A stretch of DNA of 64,000 nt from NCBI RefSeq assembly GCF_004341365.1, contig NZ_SLXH01000004.1, positions 1 through 64,000 on the forward strand, in the 5' to 3' direction. This stretch comes from Simplicispira metamorpha. Its GTDB lineage: Bacteria; Pseudomonadota; Gammaproteobacteria; Burkholderiales; Burkholderiaceae_C. Of this stretch, positions 1 to 7,891 are shown in pieces. A model generated the notes under the pieces. The model was not told the DNA's origin. It saw nothing but the letters and a program-made list of their open reading frames with translations, and did no database searches. The first letter of the stretch is position 1, and the number at the start of each line of letters is the position of its first letter. The position numbers and the translations under genes are program-made.

Positions 1-248
1 GCCGCAGGACTGAGCTTTCTCATGTCGGTCAGTTTCATCAAGACAACATCCGGGTAATCAGAAATATTTCAAGTCGTTTTGTTTCTAATTAATAAAATGC
101 TCAGGCCTGTTTCAGATCAGTTCCCAACTCTCACTTACGCCAGTGAATCATGAGTGAAGCAGCCTGCTACGACAATACGCCGAGCGACTGGTTGTGGCCG
201 AAAGCCGCCCACTGACACACCCAACCCGCAACCCCGGGTTGCACCAAT

Positions 249-740
249 CTACCCCACCAGGTTCTCCAGCACGGCATCCGTCTCGTTGCGGTCGAACATC
301 TCGTGTGCGGCCATGAAGCGCAGCACGGCCTTGGCCTCGTCGCGGGTCTTGGGCCGGATGCTGGCCAGGCAGTGGGCCTCGATGTAGTGGCGGCGGGCAC
401 TGACCTCGGGCAAGTCGTCGCCCAAGGCTTCGGCGCGGGCCACGTTGCGGTTGATGGTGCGCTTGGACTGTCCGGTGATGGCGGCGGTTTCTGCGGCGAA
501 CTGGGTGTTTCCCCTGCCGGTTTTTGGCGAAGCTAAAGTGGGACAAGTTGTCCCACTTTCTTCGGTGCATGCGCCCGCGCCATCCTCCTGCCCGTAATCC
601 GGCGAAGGCTCTGGGTTCAGCGCCTCCCAAATCTCCTTGCGGCGCTTGGTGTAGCCGCTGCGCTGGCTGGCCGTCAGCTCAGAGCGGCACAGGTTTTCGT
701 CAATCTCAATCAGCTCGGCTTGCAAGTGCTCTGCGGCCAC
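249..740 (-). pseudogene. ParB/RepB-like protein, 3' portion only
   Basis: The 163-residue product resembles the second half of ParB-like partition or nuclease proteins of mobile elements: an AELIEIDENL block near the start, a TKRRKEIWEAL helix, and an HTH-like segment around ITGQSKRTINRN. The first part of the ParB domain is missing. Reading the same frame upstream of the GTG at 740 gives a short ParB-like stretch (QRLGWCEIDAIVIV) and then unrelated sequence. A different frame just upstream encodes a plausible but unrelated peptide (HCLHELEFWDALYHL). I read this as a rearrangement junction that removed the 5' half, so the gene is probably inactive. Positions 1-248, to its left, show no gene I can support. 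Confidence 0.5.
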
Positions 741-934
741 GATGACGATGGCGTCGATTTCGCACCAGCCCAGCCGTTGCGCAGGTGGTAGAGCGCATCC
801 CAGAATTCCAGCTCGTGCAGGCAGTGGTCCAGGGTGTGCGGGGCCATGTCCTGGTGCTGTTCAAAGGCGGCATTGGCCTGGTCGTGGCCGCGGCCACCCC
901 AAGACTCAGTGACAACCAGCACCAGCACCATGAC

Positions 935-985
935 GCTATGGCTTTGATAGCTTCTTGCGCACGTATCTATTGGGATAGAGCCCCG
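935..985. repeat. Dispersed ATAGCTGC-type repeat, degenerate
   Basis: The segment TTGATAGCTTCTTGCGCAC, followed by GGGATAGAGCCCC, matches one arm and the end of the dispersed repeat seen elsewhere in the window. It sits immediately before iteron module 1, as the copy at 8649-8695 sits before module 3. Confidence 0.5.
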
Positions 986-1020
986 TTTGACCACTCTTTC
1001 ACCAATGCAGGCAGTGCTGT

Positions 1021-1114
1021 TCTGTAACCCCTGTAACCCCTGTTTTTTTGATGGGGTTACAGCGCAAACCCGCATGGATAAAGGATGTGCCCTCTGTAAC
1101 CCCTGTAACCCCTA
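1021..1114. repeat. Iteron-like module 1 (CTGTAACCCCT type)
   Basis: Two tandem copies of CTGTAACCCCT are followed by an inverted copy (GGGGTTACAG), then the core CAAACCCGCATG at 1065-1076, about 15 bases of spacer and two more direct copies. The layout matches the modules at 1813-1925 and 8736-8827, which use different iteron sequences. Iterons flanking a constant core suggest a binding site for a replication protein or a related regulator. The function is inference. Confidence 0.7.
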
Positions 1115-1115
1115 A

Positions 1116-1182
1116 AAATACAAGTCGCGTGAGGCATTTTTGAGCCTGGGCACTTTGCTTACTGTTCATGGTGCTGCCCCTG
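1116..1182. repeat. 67-bp direct repeat, left copy
   Basis: The segment starts AAATACAAGTCGCGTGAGGC and ends GGTGCTGCCCCTG. It matches 8830-8896 with only a few differences near the middle, at equal length. Weaker similarity continues about 50 bases further into the integrase-tail region. The two copies bound roughly 7.7 kb, so recombination between them could delete or circularise that segment. Confidence 0.8.
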
Positions 1183-1242
1183 TGCCCCCACCACCAGATG
1201 CAGCGTGCCCGGCTGGCTGGCGCTGGTCTGTGCCTGAAATAG
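1159..1242 (-). pseudogene. 3' tail of a second tyrosine integrase
   Basis: Read on the minus strand this encodes QTSASQPGTLHLVVGAQGQ. It aligns with the last residues of the intact integrase at 8880-10238 (QFTSASEPGKLRVVAGGAG). The DNA beyond its stop codon is also shared, through the 67-bp repeat. Sequence upstream does not resemble an integrase, so only about the last 25 codons remain. This shows that a related element or integrase once occupied the site. Confidence 0.6.
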
Positions 1243-1390
1243 GTTGAGCATTGCACCGTCGCTCTGGCACTTGTGCGCGTGCGTGTGGCGCGCGTTTCTT
1301 TTGGGGGCGTTACGCGGTGCGTCCTTTTGGCAAAAAGAAACCCGGCGCAGGGCCGGGCTGGTGATAGGTCGGTCAGGTATCAATCGCACT

Positions 1391-1765
1391 TCACCACGCA
1401 CGCCCCTTTTTCATCCACTGAAAATGCGGCGGCTGCACTGCGCTATAGGAACTCCAAAGAGCTGACCCAGTACCGCAGCGCAGGCCATAGCGGGCTCCAC
1501 GTCCGGCAGCTTGGCAGACCGGGCAAGTGGCATGGTGCAGTTGGTATGCCTTGTCCAGCGCGTGCCAGTCGGGTGCCTCGCCATCGTTGTTCATTGCGCC
1601 AGGCATAGCCATCACGCGCGGCCCGCTTGCATGGGCGTCCTGGGGTGTTTGAACTGGTGCAGGAGCTGGCGCTGGTGGCGGTGCTGGTACCGGTTCTGGC
1701 ACGCTCAAATCAGCCCCTTCAGCCAGCCTTTTCCTGGCCCATGCGGTCACATCGCTGATGCCCAT
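1391..1765 (-). CDS. Small CPVC-motif protein, function unknown
   Basis: The 124-residue protein has a Pro/Ala-rich linker (about residues 23-42) and a compact C-terminal part beginning at DWHALDKAYQLHH. A CPVC motif near residue 82 and a later cysteine (LRCGTG) suggest a small metal-binding or zinc-ribbon-like fold. The ATG has an excellent ribosome binding site (AAGGAGCC, four bases upstream), which supports a real gene. It is the last gene of the minus-strand replication block and slightly overlaps the small ORF before it. I do not recognise a family with certainty. Confidence 0.6.
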   Translation of the reverse strand: MGISDVTAWARKRLAEGADLSVPEPVPAPPPAPAPAPVQTPQDAHASGPRVMAMPGAMNNDGEAPDWHALDKAYQLHHATCPVCQAAGRGARYGLRCGTGSALWSSYSAVQPPHFQWMKKGRAW

Positions 1766-2007
1766 TTCAGGCTCCTTTTCGTGGTTTTTACTTCCACTTC
1801 TGTTTTTTGACAGGTTTCAGGGGTATCAGGGGTTTCAGCGCCCGCAAACCCGCATGGGCATTGGGTTTTCACTGAAACCCCTGCCCTGTTTTCAGGGGTT
1901 TCATGGGGTTTCAGAGGGGTATCAGCGCTGGGAATAGATTCACCATAAAAATAGGCTCTAGTTATTTCCAGCATTGAACTTGCAGCTATTAAATGAATAG
2001 CACTCAT
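1747..2007 (-). CDS. Possible small ORF spanning repeat DNA
   Basis: An 86-codon frame starts at an ATG that overlaps the stop of the DUF927 gene (ATGA) and ends inside the ribosome binding region of the next gene, so coupled translation is possible. Nearly all of its sequence is repeat DNA, however: the first 20 codons come from a dispersed ATAGCTGC-type repeat and the middle from iteron module 2. It may only be a bridge between two real genes. No family is recognised. Confidence 0.3.
   Translation of the reverse strand: MSAIHLIAASSMLEITRAYFYGESIPSADTPLKPHETPENRAGVSVKTQCPCGFAGAETPDTPETCQKTEVEVKTTKRSLKWASAM
1813..1925. repeat. Iteron-like module 2 (CTGAAACCCCT type)
   Basis: The core CAAACCCGCATG is at 1845-1856. 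On its left are inverted units (GTTTCAG, GTATCAG, GTTTCAG with intervening GGG). On its right are CTGAAACCCCTG and three further inverted units ending in GTATCAG. The layout is that of modules 1 and 3, but the variable part of the iteron is mostly GAAACC. It lies just downstream of the DUF927 gene. Confidence 0.65.
1947..2002. repeat. Dispersed ATAGCTGC-type repeat
   Basis: AAAATAGGCTCTAG on one side and GCAGCTATTAAATGAATAG on the other form the two arms of the dispersed palindromic repeat. The copy lies at the 3' edge of the DUF927 gene. Confidence 0.6.
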
Positions 2008-3845
2008 GCTGAAACCCCGTCGCCCCCCTCGGGATGCACTTGGTACAGCTTCATGCCCCGCCCACGGATGCGTTTGAAGCGTGCCCTTTTGCCATCGGCA
2101 CCGGGCGCTGGAATGAGCCCTTGGAGCTGCAAAACATCCAGCGCGCGGGCGAAGTCGAAGCCCTTCAAAGCCTCGCGCAGGCCGTCCGCAGTGAACCAGT
2201 AAACCCGGCCTTCGTGCCCGTCCTGCCACCACCCGGCCCGGTCACGCACCATGGCTGCGCGTTGGTCGTCGTCGCTGTCAGCATCGCTGAATCGGCTGTC
2301 ACCATGGCGCTCGATGAAGCTGTGCAGGCGCTCGGCAATCTGGCCTTGCTCGGCGTTGCCCGTGGCGTTGCCGCGCAGGGTCAGCCAGGCAGCAAAGCCC
2401 ACCTCGGCGGCGCGCGTGGCCTCGCCTGGGGGCCAGCCGGTGATGCCGTAGGCGGTGGCCAACTCCCCCGCCAGCGCCAGCACGGCCAGGCGTGCAGCAG
2501 CGCGTGCCGCTTGCCCTTCACCGCCAGGCGCTTGCAGGCCGGGTAGCTGCTTGATGGCGTCCAGGGCTTCGCTGAAGTTGTCGCTGTCGCGCGTGAGCTT
2601 CTCCAGAAAGGCGCGGCCCGCATGGCCATAGTGCCGGGCGGCCTCATGTTTGAGGGCGTCGGACAGGGCGGTGCCAGTGGTGTGCTGGTGCAGGTTGTCC
2701 CATGCGCCGTACTGGCGCTGGGCCGGTATGTCCAGCAGGCGCACAGCTTGGCCAGCTTTGACGCGGTGGCCACCTTCAATCATGGTCGTGGCAATGGAGC
2801 GCTCGCCGGTCGAGAGCACGCTACTGCGCCAGCGGGTCACAGCACGGGCGCCACCGGCTCGGCCAGCGCGCTGTTTGCCGCGTCCGTTGCCCAGCATGTA
2901 AACCACTTCGCCCACGGCGCGCGGGTCACACTCGCTGATTTCGTCCAGGGCCAGCAGGCTGTCATTGAACAGCGCGGCTGCACCCTCCAGACCGTTGCTG
3001 GTGGTGCGCCAGCTTCGGCGGTAGCTCGGCCCACCCCATACGCTACAGGCCGATTCCAGCGCAGTCGTTTTGCCCGTGGAGCTGTCACCAATGAGGTGCA
3101 GTCCCCCACTTTCCATGTTGACGCGCGCCAGTACCGGCCCGGCAAAGGCGGCGCACAGCGCCAGCACCAGCAGCGGATTGCCCACGGCCAGGGCGGCGGT
3201 GCCTTGCTGCCAGCCGTGCAGTGTGCCGCGCTGGGTGTATTCGTCGGCGGCGCGCGTGTCGCTCTGGTAGGCCACGCTGGCGGCCTTGGGGCCAATGACG
3301 GTATCGGGCAGCACAAACGCCTTGAAGTCGGTACCGGCCCAGCCCGTTTGCAGCGCGCATTCAATACGGCGCTTGGGTGCCTTGTCTTGCAGGTACACGC
3401 CCAGCAGGTTGCGGCCAAAGGGGTCAATCTGCACCCCCATACCCAGCAGCACCCCGCGCAGGTCGGTGCAGTCGCCGCGCAGCATCTCCATGGGCATGGC
3501 CCATGTCACCCACTTGCCCAGCGTGGTTTGAAAGCGCAGCAAGCGGCCAAAGTTACCTTCGTGCGGGTCGTGCGTCACTGCGTCAATGTGCAGGGGGCTG
3601 CACACCCAGCGCTGCGTGAGGGTGGGCGGCGCATCTTCGCCCCGGCCCGGCTTGATGCCAAAGTGCCAAACGCCCGCGCGGTACTTGCTGGCGCCTTCTT
3701 CGGTGAACTCGTCCAGCACGACAAAGCAGGGGCGGCCCTGTTCGCCGGGGATGCGGCTTGCGGTCTTGGCGGGGGGCGGCTCCAAGGGGATGAGCGCGGC
3801 CCCTTCTCGGTCGGCGGTGGCCTGGTCGGCAGTGGTATCTAGCAT
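2004..3845 (-). CDS. DUF927 P-loop ATPase, likely replicative helicase
   Basis: The 613-residue protein has the features of DUF927 proteins of integrated elements. There is a Walker A motif, GDSSTGKTTAL, at residues 253-263 and a Walker B motif, LLALDE, at 297-302, within a RecA/AAA-like core. The N-terminal 200 residues precede it, and a C-terminal winged-helix-like region ends in HPEGGDGVSA. Such proteins usually accompany a Toprim primase and are thought to unwind DNA at the element origin. Its start overlaps the upstream primase gene by seven bases, so the two are translationally coupled. The DUF927 label and helicase role come from family knowledge; only the motifs are seen directly. Confidence 0.8.
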   Translation of the reverse strand: MLDTTADQATADREGAALIPLEPPPAKTASRIPGEQGRPCFVVLDEFTEEGASKYRAGVWHFGIKPGRGEDAPPTLTQRWVCSPLHIDAVTHDPHEGNFGRLLRFQTTLGKWVTWAMPMEMLRGDCTDLRGVLLGMGVQIDPFGRNLLGVYLQDKAPKRRIECALQTGWAGTDFKAFVLPDTVIGPKAASVAYQSDTRAADEYTQRGTLHGWQQGTAALAVGNPLLVLALCAAFAGPVLARVNMESGGLHLIGDSSTGKTTALESACSVWGGPSYRRSWRTTSNGLEGAAALFNDSLLALDEISECDPRAVGEVVYMLGNGRGKQRAGRAGGARAVTRWRSSVLSTGERSIATTMIEGGHRVKAGQAVRLLDIPAQRQYGAWDNLHQHTTGTALSDALKHEAARHYGHAGRAFLEKLTRDSDNFSEALDAIKQLPGLQAPGGEGQAARAAARLAVLALAGELATAYGITGWPPGEATRAAEVGFAAWLTLRGNATGNAEQGQIAERLHSFIERHGDSRFSDADSDDDQRAAMVRDRAGWWQDGHEGRVYWFTADGLREALKGFDFARALDVLQLQGLIPAPGADGKRARFKRIRGRGMKLYQVHPEGGDGVSA

Positions 3846-4753
3846 GGTGTGCCCTCCAGTAGTTCGGCAAAGCAGGCGCGCACGGCGCCTTGCCCGGCCA
3901 GCGCGGCCAGGTCGTTGAAGTCGGTGGCTTTGGCTGGGCGCTCGGCGGGGAACTGCGGCACCACCACCAGCCCGCCCACAGCCAGCGCGGCATGGCGGGC
4001 GGCAGTGAGGCCCGGATTGCCCTCGGTGCGCCAGTCGTCGTCAGCGGCCACCAGCAGCGCCAGCGCGGGGTACTTGCGGCGCAGGGCGCGTGCCACGGGC
4101 AGCAAGTTGCCGCTGTGAAAACACGCGGCCACAGGCAGGCCGACTGCCTCATGGATGGTGGCGGCGGTGGCGTAGCCTTCAGCCAGCACCAGCACATCGG
4201 CCAGCTTGCCCATGGCGTGGTAGCTCCCCTGCACCGCGCCACCGGGCAGAAAGCGCTTGGTGCCATCGGCTCGGATGGTTTGCAGGCTGGCCAGCACCCC
4301 GGCGGCGCTGCGCACCGGCACCAGCAGCGCGGCACCTTCCACGCGCAGACCATGGGCGCGCACGCCCTTGGCTGCAAGGTACGGGTGCTGGATGGCGGGC
4401 GCTGCGGCCTGCCAGCGTTGCATGGCGGTGTGGCTGGCCTGTTGGCGGCGACGCGCTTGTTCTGCATCACGCTGGCGCTGGGCGGCGCGCACCTGTTCGC
4501 GCTGGGCGCTGCGCTCGGCCTCGGTCAGGTCGCACTCTGGCTTGGCGCACCAGGTCGATTGCAGCCCACTGCGCCAGCAGCCAAACACACCAGCGGCCAG
4601 GCCATCGTTGTGCAGCACGTACCAAGCAGCCAGGTCGGCGTGCTTGCCTGTGGGTGAAAAGCGGTGCAGGTGGCCGTCAGCGTGCAGCGTGTCAGGTGGC
4701 TCCATGCCTGCGGCCTTGATGGCGGCGCGGAATTGGTCGAGGACGCTATTCAT
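3839..4753 (-). CDS. Toprim-domain primase
   Basis: The 304-residue protein carries a Toprim fold. The catalytic glutamate is in VLAEGYATAAT (Glu192) and the acidic DxD-type cluster is AADDDW (Asp238-240). The N-terminal part (HLHRFSPTGK, then FGCWRSGLQSTW) resembles the primase zinc-binding-like domain of mobile-element primases. A basic, Arg/Gln-rich helix lies at about residues 78-108. I chose the ATG at 4753, which gives MNSVLDQF, because the upstream extension is not protein-like. It probably primes replication of the element together with the DUF927 ATPase, whose start codon it overlaps. Confidence 0.82.
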   Translation of the reverse strand: MNSVLDQFRAAIKAAGMEPPDTLHADGHLHRFSPTGKHADLAAWYVLHNDGLAAGVFGCWRSGLQSTWCAKPECDLTEAERSAQREQVRAAQRQRDAEQARRRQQASHTAMQRWQAAAPAIQHPYLAAKGVRAHGLRVEGAALLVPVRSAAGVLASLQTIRADGTKRFLPGGAVQGSYHAMGKLADVLVLAEGYATAATIHEAVGLPVAACFHSGNLLPVARALRRKYPALALLVAADDDWRTEGNPGLTAARHAALAVGGLVVVPQFPAERPAKATDFNDLAALAGQGAVRACFAELLEGTPC

Positions 4754-4763
4754 GTTGCGGCCC

Positions 4764-4904
4764 TCAATCCACGTACAGCACGCACGCGCCGTACTTGCTT
4801 TGCAGGATGGCCTGGGCCTGCTTTGCTCTGGCACGGCAAGCGAACCAGGGCGACTGGTGCTCAATCCCGTTCTTCACGTACAAGACGCAAATGCGGGCGC
4901 TCAT
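4764..4904 (-). CDS. 46-residue hypothetical protein
   Basis: This short frame starts at an ATG that overlaps the upstream gene's stop codon (ATGA), and its own stop lies ten bases before the primase start, which argues that it is translated as part of the block. The protein contains two similar halves, each with CVLYV (CVLYVKNG near the start and CVLYVD at the end), and a basic alanine-rich helix between them. I recognise no family. Confidence 0.5.
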   Translation of the reverse strand: MSARICVLYVKNGIEHQSPWFACRARAKQAQAILQSKYGACVLYVD

Positions 4905-5620
4905 GCTGTACCGCCGTTTGCGCGCTGCGCCTTCGCTGCTTTTGCAGCCTTCATCCGCTGCACGAACGCGGCTTTGTCGGATGCTTCGCTCTCTGCGCAA
5001 TAGGCTTGGTATTGCTCGGCCCGGGCAATGCGGCCGGCCACGAAATCGGTATGCATGGCGTGCTTGGCCATGAAGGTCAAGGACTCCCTGACGACTTCCA
5101 GAAACGTCACGGCGGCACCACGGCGGCCAGTCTTGTCAAAAGACTCGTGTGTAGCCGTTATCACCTCATCAAGGATGTTGTTCAGCGGAATGTATGGCCC
5201 GTAGCCGCACTGCAACGCAGCCAGCAACTCGCCTGCACAGCGGTAGCCTGTGATGTTGCCCGATACGTAGTCCTCGGGGGGAACGTCAAAGCAGCGTTCA
5301 CCTATCCAGCCACCATTGCGGCTGATTTGTTGGGTGATGAAGGACAGTGCGCCTTGTCTGGTGCGGGTACCGTCAGGATGGCGAACAACTGGATGCACGG
5401 CATGTGCGCGCAGGCGGCCGCGCTCGCTCTGGGGAAGGTCATCAAACAGCGGGTGCCAGGCGTCGGCCTGGGTGGGCAGGTCAATGGTGCGCTGCCAGCC
5501 CTCGGGGAACTCCAGCAATGCGGTCTTGCCGTGGGGGCCGGTGCCCAGCGCCAGCAGGCGCACGGGCTTGGTTTTGTGGGTGCTGGCGTGGTGGGTAGGA
5601 GTCCAGGGTGTGGTGCTCAT
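4901..5620 (-). CDS. Hypothetical protein of the replication block
   Basis: The 239-residue soluble protein has no signal peptide and no membrane segment. Visible features are a central tract with GGWIGERCF and YVSGNITGYRCAGELL, and a charged, alanine/lysine-rich C-terminal tail (KAAKAAKAQR). Both ends are coupled by ATGA overlaps, upstream to a 77-residue ORF and downstream to the 46-residue ORF, so it belongs to the primase-helicase operon. I do not recognise its family. A role in replication or copy control of the element is only a guess from position. Confidence 0.65.
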   Translation of the reverse strand: MSTTPWTPTHHASTHKTKPVRLLALGTGPHGKTALLEFPEGWQRTIDLPTQADAWHPLFDDLPQSERGRLRAHAVHPVVRHPDGTRTRQGALSFITQQISRNGGWIGERCFDVPPEDYVSGNITGYRCAGELLAALQCGYGPYIPLNNILDEVITATHESFDKTGRRGAAVTFLEVVRESLTFMAKHAMHTDFVAGRIARAEQYQAYCAESEASDKAAFVQRMKAAKAAKAQRANGGTA

Positions 5621-5850
5621 GCTGCGGCCTCCGCTCGCTCAAACGCTGCCAGGCGGCGCAGGGCTGCCAGGGCTTGGCGCAGCTTGCGTGCCGCTTCGGT
5701 GTGACGGTGGCGGGCTGCATACCAGCGGGCCATGGCACAGGCGTTGACGACCTCGCCGTGCAGGGCTACCAGGTCGATAGTGGTGGGGGTATTGCCCGTG
5801 GGGGCGTGCGCAGACGCGGGCGCAGTGCGGCCCTGGGGGGTGTTAGCCAT
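5617..5850 (-). CDS. 77-residue hypothetical, first gene of replication block
   Basis: The gene starts at an ATG with a GGAG six bases upstream and ends in an ATGA overlap with the next gene. The first 25 residues are a Pro/Thr/Ala-rich lead, and the rest is strongly helical and basic (ACAMARWYAARHRHTEAARKLRQALAALR split over two helices). It could be a small helical DNA-binding or adaptor protein. No family is recognised. The promoter for the block should lie in the gap before it. Confidence 0.6.
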   Translation of the reverse strand: MANTPQGRTAPASAHAPTGNTPTTIDLVALHGEVVNACAMARWYAARHRHTEAARKLRQALAALRRLAAFERAEAAA

Positions 5851-6172
5851 GAATGGCTCCTTCGGAACAGGTTTGAAACCTGCCGCCCCCATCGCCAAAT
5901 GAGGGTGGCAGACCGTGCGGGGTTGGCGAACCGGCCGAAGGAACCGGCACACCCTTGCGGGTGTCCCCACACGGCCCGCCAAAAAGGAAAGCCATGTGTG
6001 CCATGCGCAGCGCATGGGCGTAAAAAAGCCGCTGTCCAAATTGGGCGCGGCTGCTGCGCCTTCGGTAATTGGGTCGCCAAACCCGTGGTGCTTTTCAGCG
6101 CCTGGGCGAATTGTGCCACGGGCAGCGCCAGCGGTGAAGGCGGGCAGCACCCCTGTTACTACAATCAGGTGC
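5851..6172. promoter_or_regulatory. Divergent intergenic region
   Basis: This 322-base gap separates the minus-strand replication block from the plus-strand BrnA-like gene and must hold both start regions. It contains short hairpins, including CACCCTTGCGGGTG near 5950. I see no convincing sigma70 promoter and no BrnT toxin gene in any frame. Confidence 0.4.
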
Positions 6173-6454
6173 ATGAATCCACGCGCTCCACTGATTGATG
6201 CTGATGGCGAAGTGCGAGAACTGAGCGCTGCCGATATGCGCAAATTCAAACCAGCCACCGAAGTGTTGCCGTTGGAATTGCAAAAGACGCTGGGCGTCAG
6301 TCCACGCGGGCCACAGAAGGCGCCTACCAAGGTGGCCGTGACAGTGCGGTACAGCCCTGACGTGCTGGCGGCATTCAAAGCCACGGGTGCAGGCTGGCAA
6401 ACGCGCATGGATGCTGCGCTGAAAGACTGGCTCAAGACGCACTCGCCAGCGTAG
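6173..6454 (+). CDS. BrnA-like antitoxin without its toxin
   Basis: The 93-residue protein matches the BrnA antitoxin pattern: KFKPATEVLP in the first third, then KVAVTVRYSPDVL and FKATGAGWQTRMDAALKDWL, which form the ribbon-helix-helix DNA-binding end. BrnA normally follows the RNase toxin BrnT in one operon and binds it through this kind of C-terminal dimer. Here the 300 bases upstream do not encode BrnT, and the downstream genes are on the other strand. It may act as a stand-alone repressor or neutralise a BrnT elsewhere. It is the only plus-strand gene of the element. Confidence 0.75.
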   Translation: MNPRAPLIDADGEVRELSAADMRKFKPATEVLPLELQKTLGVSPRGPQKAPTKVAVTVRYSPDVLAAFKATGAGWQTRMDAALKDWLKTHSPA

Positions 6455-6521
6455 GGGGTGGGCAGCGGTTTGCCACTGGGCACGCGGCGCGCTGTAGAGC
6501 CTGAGAAAACCTGTGCTTCGG

Positions 6522-7013
6522 TCATGCTGTCGGCCCCTCAAACAGACTCGATTGGTCGATATGAAAATGCCTTGTGCGGTGCGCTGCATTGGCCTGGGCG
6601 GCTGCACGTTCGGCTTGGGCGGCCTTTTTGCGGCGCTCCAGTCGGGCCTTGCGCACCTCTGTGCACCATGCCCCGGCGCCGTCCTGCATTGCTTGGGCGA
6701 TTGCCTCGGGATGCAGGTGGTATTCAACGACCCACGCCACGCGGCCATCGTTACAGCCTGCGGCCTTCTCAGTGGTGTCAATCGTCCAGCCGTGGGTCTT
6801 GGCCAAGTGATGCGCCACCGCCGATAGCCGTGTGGTGCTGGCTTCGTAAACAGCGTCCAGACCGGTCAGACGTTCGCCGCCCAGCAGGCGGGCCAGTACC
6901 TCGGCTGTGACGGTGTCGTGCTGGGTGGGCAGCGCGCCAGTGCGTGCGACAATCGCAGCGCCTTGCCCGGCTGCGCCCTGTTCTGCATTCTTTGTGGAAC
7001 GGGGCGTTTTCAT
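6522..7013 (-). CDS. Winged-helix DNA-binding protein of phage type
   Basis: The 163-residue protein contains a segment that looks like a phage helix-turn-helix domain: VLARLLGGERLTGLDA, then TTRLSAVAHHLAK and GWTID, followed by a beta-like VAWVVEYHL. The C-terminal 40 residues form a basic alanine-rich helix (RLERRKKAAQAERAAAQA). It is the third gene of a coupled set and overlaps the gene before it by ATGA. A regulatory or accessory replication role is likely by analogy with phage proteins of this kind, but the identification rests on pattern only. Confidence 0.6.
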   Translation of the reverse strand: MKTPRSTKNAEQGAAGQGAAIVARTGALPTQHDTVTAEVLARLLGGERLTGLDAVYEASTTRLSAVAHHLAKTHGWTIDTTEKAAGCNDGRVAWVVEYHLHPEAIAQAMQDGAGAWCTEVRKARLERRKKAAQAERAAAQANAAHRTRHFHIDQSSLFEGPTA

Positions 7014-7417
7014 TCGTCGGCCCCTTCATCGAACTGAGGCAGGCTGGCAATGCCCAGCTCCAGCACGTTGACGATGGCACCAGCAAAACCACCGGCAGCG
7101 CTGTCGCCGTGCTCCAGCTTGACCAGGGCGCGCAGGGCATCATTCACGGCGCGGAACGCTTCGTACTCTGGGCGGCCACACAGCGCGAAAAGCGCTTTCA
7201 CCAGGTCGGTGCCCAAAGCAGCGCCAGCGCGTTCACTCTCCTCCTGGGCGGCGGTGGTGGCGTGCTCCAGCAGCGCAGCGCCCAAGGCGGCCAGGCCATC
7301 GGGGCCAATCGGCATGGAAATGGCAATGCCCTCGGCGGCGCAGGCAGTCAACAGCCCGTTGCCCACGACGATTTCCGCGCCATCAGGGTGCGCATAAACG
7401 ATGTTCTCCGCACTCAT
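7010..7417 (-). CDS. Hypothetical protein, 135 residues
   Basis: This is an acidic, mostly helical, soluble protein with no motif I can name. It lies between an AlpA-like gene and a winged-helix gene and overlaps both by four bases (ATGA at 7414-7417 and 7010-7013), so all three are almost certainly translated from one message. The length, codon use and coupling support a real gene. Its function is unknown. Confidence 0.6.
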   Translation of the reverse strand: MSAENIVYAHPDGAEIVVGNGLLTACAAEGIAISMPIGPDGLAALGAALLEHATTAAQEESERAGAALGTDLVKALFALCGRPEYEAFRAVNDALRALVKLEHGDSAAGGFAGAIVNVLELGIASLPQFDEGADE

Positions 7418-7686
7418 GCTGGCACCTCCAGCAGCTTGCGGATGGCGGCCACGGGCCAGGCCAAGCGGCCATGAATGCGCACGGGGCGCAGAGGGCCAGT
7501 CCCGTCACGCATAGCCCAATGCCGCAGCGTTTGCGGACGGCGGTTCAGGTAGTAAGCGGCCTGCTCTGTCGGTACGGTCTGGAGGCTGACCTGCTCCAGC
7601 GGAGGGAAGGTCTTGGGGGTGGTGACGGCGCGGCGGGTGACTACGCGATAGGTAGCGGCGCTGTGGTGAGCGGATGCGGTGTCCAT
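7414..7686 (-). CDS. AlpA/excisionase-like DNA-binding protein
   Basis: The 90-residue protein has a C-terminal MerR/AlpA-type helix-turn-helix: VPTEQAAYYLNRRPQTLRHW, with the wing around RPVRIHGRLAWP. Small proteins of this kind next to tyrosine integrases usually act as excisionase or as activators of element genes. The ATG has a good ribosome binding site (GGAGAAACT). It is the first gene of a three-gene coupled operon, and the 205-base gap before it should carry the promoter. Confidence 0.7.
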   Translation of the reverse strand: MDTASAHHSAATYRVVTRRAVTTPKTFPPLEQVSLQTVPTEQAAYYLNRRPQTLRHWAMRDGTGPLRPVRIHGRLAWPVAAIRKLLEVPA

Positions 7687-7891
7687 AGTTTCTCCAGGCT
7701 CACAGCCGGGCTGGCTGTGCTTGAAGTCCTATTTGTTCGCATACGCTGATTTGTGTCGAACCCTACAGGGGGGATCGCCAATCAACCCACACAAACGCCC
7801 ATCTGCCATCCCCAATAGATTCTTTTCAAATCAATGGGTTACGACTCAACGAAGGCAACAGCCGCTTTCCGCCCACTGGGGCTGGAACGGT

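Larger units (their letters stand above)
741..1390. other. Decayed gene-poor stretch with repeats
   Basis: No convincing gene lies here. The stretch holds, in order, a possible fragment of another protein read on the minus strand (about 760-935), a degenerate ATAGCTGC-type dispersed repeat (935-985), the first iteron-like module (1021-1114), the left copy of a 67-bp direct repeat (1116-1182) and the 3' tail of an integrase-like gene. It looks like the scar left when related elements recombined. Confidence 0.6.

Noticed and set aside
1-248. A possible gene or tRNA at the left edge
   Set aside because: AT-richer sequence with no frame, cloverleaf or known motif. No match to the attR sequence was seen.
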